Shown here: positions 5,507 through 7,203 of the stretch, piece by piece | Layout: every line of letters starts with the position of its first letter | How positions within the stretch are numbered: the stretch's first letter is position 1 | NCBI RefSeq assembly: GCF_050337105.1 | Contig: NZ_JAKJSQ010000001.1 | Span: forward strand, 1-7,203 | Length of the DNA: 7,203 bases | Origin: Aliivibrio_A kagoshimensis | GTDB lineage: Bacteria > Pseudomonadota > Gammaproteobacteria > Enterobacterales > Vibrionaceae | Reading direction: 5' to 3' | Notes under the pieces: model-generated | The model's input: the letters and a program-made list of their open reading frames with translations, nothing else | Told to the model about the DNA's origin: nothing | Databases searched by the model: none | Translations under genes and position numbers: made by a program

Positions 5507-6718
5507 ATGAATACGTTAACTGAGTCTCATGGCTCCATCTGGAAGAATAAAACCTTCGTTACGCTGTTTAGCAGTGCTCTGTTTGTTAGCTTTGCGAGCC
5601 AAATCTACACACTTGCATTACCGTTATTGGTCTATGAACTTACCCAATCTTCCGAGTGGATGGGTTGGATGAGAGCCGTTGAGTTTCTGCCCAATCTATT
5701 ACTGGCTCTGTTTATTGGCGTGTGGGTTGATCGCAGTGATAAAAAGCAGTGGTCTCTGGCGATGTTACTCGGTCAAGCGGGAACGGTGTTCACATCCTTC
5801 CTTGCCGTTGAGTTCCTTGAAGATCCATTATGGGTTCTGTTTCCGTGCGCGTTCTTAATGATGGCATTTAACTACGGCTACCATAATGCGCGCATGTCGA
5901 TTCAGAAAAGCGTGCTTTCACATGACACTCAAAATGTAGCAACAGCTCGAATGAGCTCCTTGAGCAGTTTTATGGAAACCGTAGGGCCTGTGCTCTCGGG
6001 AGCCATCATGTTATTGGCGACTATTCATAACGTCTTCATCGGCGTAGCGCTTTTGATGTTACTGGCTTTTTGGCAGGTCAAAAGACTCGACGTAAAAACA
6101 CCCATCAACAAAGACGAACAAAGCACTTTCAGCGCCATAAAAGAAGGTTGGCAAGTACTACGTAATGAACAGAATATGTGGTTGCTCACCCTTGCTGTAA
6201 TGGTCATTAACACAACAGGCGCGATATTTTGGATTCAAGCTATCTACTACGCCAAAGCAGATTTAGGGTTGAATGCTGTAGGCGTGAGTTATCTGATCGT
6301 CGCTTCTGGTCTTGGTGGTCTCATTGGTGCATTCAGTGCCGATAAACTACGTAAGAAATGGGGGCTGGGATGGCTACTCATTATCTCAATTGCACTGGAA
6401 TCGATCGGGTTTGTTATTCCACTGATAATGGAGAATCAAACAGCGCTTATTGCTGGGTTCTTTTGGGTATCCGCTGTGGGTTTATATAGCAGCATCTGTA
6501 TCTGGAGTTACCGCCAAGAAGTCTTTGATGTCAGCGTTCTCGGCCGAGTAAATGGTATAACAGGCTCACTATTCAAACTCCTAATGCCATTTGGCCTTGC
6601 TAGTTCAGGCTATCTAACATCATTGATTGGTATTGAGTGGCTGTTCGTCGGGTGTTTTGTTACACAGCTGCTCATAGCACTTTGGTTAATGACAACCAGC
6701 GTCCGTTCTATTCGTTAA
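5507..6718 (+). CDS. MFS exporter, MefA/EntS-like (DHA3 type), 403 aa, 12 TM
   Basis: The protein is hydrophobic throughout, with about twelve membrane segments, the first beginning near residue 16 (FVTLFSSALFVSFA). The loop after TM2 has the MFS motif A, GVWVDRSDKK (71-80). The block RQEVFDVSVLGRVNG (336-350) near the C-terminus is typical of the MefA/EntS-like subgroup, which exports macrolides, siderophores and other small molecules from the cytoplasm using the proton gradient. A charged cytoplasmic loop (about 192-220) separates the two six-helix halves. The length of 403 is normal and the gene appears intact. The start is ATG 5507, with a probable Shine-Dalgarno obscured by an N at 5498. 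Its head-to-head arrangement with the SgrR-like regulator suggests that the regulator controls it and that the substrate, or a related metabolite, is the ligand. The substrate is not predictable. No obvious terminator follows. Confidence 0.88.
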   Translation: MNTLTESHGSIWKNKTFVTLFSSALFVSFASQIYTLALPLLVYELTQSSEWMGWMRAVEFLPNLLLALFIGVWVDRSDKKQWSLAMLLGQAGTVFTSFLAVEFLEDPLWVLFPCAFLMMAFNYGYHNARMSIQKSVLSHDTQNVATARMSSLSSFMETVGPVLSGAIMLLATIHNVFIGVALLMLLAFWQVKRLDVKTPINKDEQSTFSAIKEGWQVLRNEQNMWLLTLAVMVINTTGAIFWIQAIYYAKADLGLNAVGVSYLIVASGLGGLIGAFSADKLRKKWGLGWLLIISIALESIGFVIPLIMENQTALIAGFFWVSAVGLYSSICIWSYRQEVFDVSVLGRVNGITGSLFKLLMPFGLASSGYLTSLIGIEWLFVGCFVTQLLIALWLMTTSVRSIR

Positions 6719-6799
6719 TAGCAAAATAGATGATTAACAAAAACAATACATTTATTCGATGATAATGCTGAGCGTCATCGTTGGTAACAATAGACGTGA

Positions 6800-6980
6800 C
6801 CCGCACTAACAAAACGGGGGCATTAAACTTAGCTACTGCCCATACTTTTAGTTATCTATGAATTGCTAATTTAGGGGGAACCGTAACTCATTTCTGTCCA
6901 ATTGCGAGTTATATCAGCCGGCTGGTTAACAAGCTTTTGCCACATTGATAGCAGTATTGTGTAAGTCTGTCTAGTGCGGG
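6800..6980. repeat. Short inverted repeat cccgcacta / tagtgcggg, 181 bp apart overall
   Basis: cccgcacta at 6800-6808 has its exact reverse complement tagtgcggg at 6972-6980. The flanks agree only loosely (agac and gtct sit near each arm). The interval contains no coding sequence and includes the dispersed repeat copy at 6881-6910. This could be the ends of a small non-autonomous element, but nine base pairs is short and no target-site duplication is visible. Confidence 0.25.
6881..6910 (-). repeat. Dispersed ~30-bp repeat, copy 2
   Basis: It is identical to the copy at 377-406 at 25 of 30 positions, in the same orientation, and lies on the opposite side of the maturase remnant and the sgrR-MFS pair. 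On the minus strand it reads GGACAGAAATGAGTTACGG, but the frame that follows stops after six codons, so it is not the start of a gene here. Confidence 0.55.
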
Positions 6981-7162
6981 CTATCTATAAGTTATTGTAA
7001 ATTAAGTTAATATTATAACTTATATAATTAAATGATTGCTGAGTGAGCTGAGTTGGAAAAGCTTGTAATTCAATGTGATATTTGAAGAGAGCTACAGAAT
7101 TCGTAGCCTTTGTAAGGCTTAACTATTATTCCTTATATAAATGCGGGAAAAATTTAATATCC

Positions 7163-7200
7163 TTATATTTCATTTGTTTATATTTCATTTGTTTATATTT
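7163..7200. repeat. Tandem repeat, 15-bp unit, about 2.5 copies at window end
   Basis: The unit ttatatttcatttgt occurs exactly at 7163-7177 and 7178-7192, followed by its first eight bases at 7193-7200, three bases from the window edge. It may be a real microsatellite-like tract that continues outside, or a collapsed or mis-extended contig end. Confidence 0.85.
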
Positions 7201-7203
7201 AAT

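Larger units (their letters stand above)
6719..7203. other. Gene-free end of the window
   Basis: No frame gives a believable protein in these 485 A/T-rich bases. They contain a weak inverted repeat (cgatga 6757-6762, tcatcg 6775-6780) after the MFS gene, a 9-bp inverted pair (6800-6808 and 6972-6980), the second copy of the dispersed repeat (6881-6910), two overlapping small hairpins (gctac/gtagc at 7091-7107 and agcctt/aaggct at 7105-7119) and a 15-bp tandem repeat at the extreme end. No RNA gene is recognised. Confidence 0.5.

Noticed and set aside
1..7203. CRISPR array, tRNA or rRNA genes, toxin-antitoxin or defence systems
   Set aside because: No regularly spaced repeat-spacer pattern, cloverleaf or rRNA sequence was noticed, and no gene pair fits a known toxin-antitoxin or defence module. 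The RT fragment has group II maturase domain X, so it is not a retron or defence RT.

Overview
The window looks like a draft or Sanger-quality fragment (single N bases at 1586 and 5498) of a marine gammaproteobacterium, most likely Vibrio or a close relative. This rests on protein resemblance and general sequence character, not on a marker gene. It has two contrasting parts.

Positions 1 to about 3700 are accessory sequence, A/T-rich by eye, with small genes widely spaced and nearly all on the + strand. In order they are: the C-terminal end of a HAD-like hydrolase (1-303); a long non-coding stretch with a strong terminator hairpin (564-591) and a cluster of three short direct repeats (614-667); a puzzling segment (about 845-1112) that is open in several frames and carries a perfect 12-bp hairpin; a conserved hypothetical protein (1255-1626); a small P-loop NTPase of the adenylate-kinase/'topology modulation' type (1801-2319); a 5'-truncated alpha/beta hydrolase (2356-2802); and a 5'-truncated group II intron reverse transcriptase/maturase that begins at its YADD motif (about 2893-3678). 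This resembles a mobile or decaying island: small genes mostly in one direction, two broken genes, imperfect hairpins after stop codons, and a dispersed ~30-bp repeat that recurs at the far end of the window (377-406 and 6881-6910).

Positions 3727 to 6718 hold two intact, conventional genes that diverge from a 91-bp intergenic region: an SgrR-family regulator with an N-terminal helix-turn-helix and a solute-binding-protein-like domain (minus strand), and a 12-TM MFS exporter of the MefA/EntS-like type (plus strand). The natural reading is a ligand-sensing regulator that controls the transporter beside it. It recalls sgrR-sgrS-setA of enteric bacteria, but the gap leaves little room for an SgrS-like RNA and the exporter is of a different MFS type from SetA.

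The last 485 bases have no recognisable gene. They carry the second copy of the dispersed repeat, a short inverted repeat, and a 15-bp tandem repeat that runs into the window end. I found no convincing new multi-gene system. The best leads are the dispersed repeats and hairpins of the accessory part, the multi-frame segment at 845-1112, and the SgrR/MFS pair.
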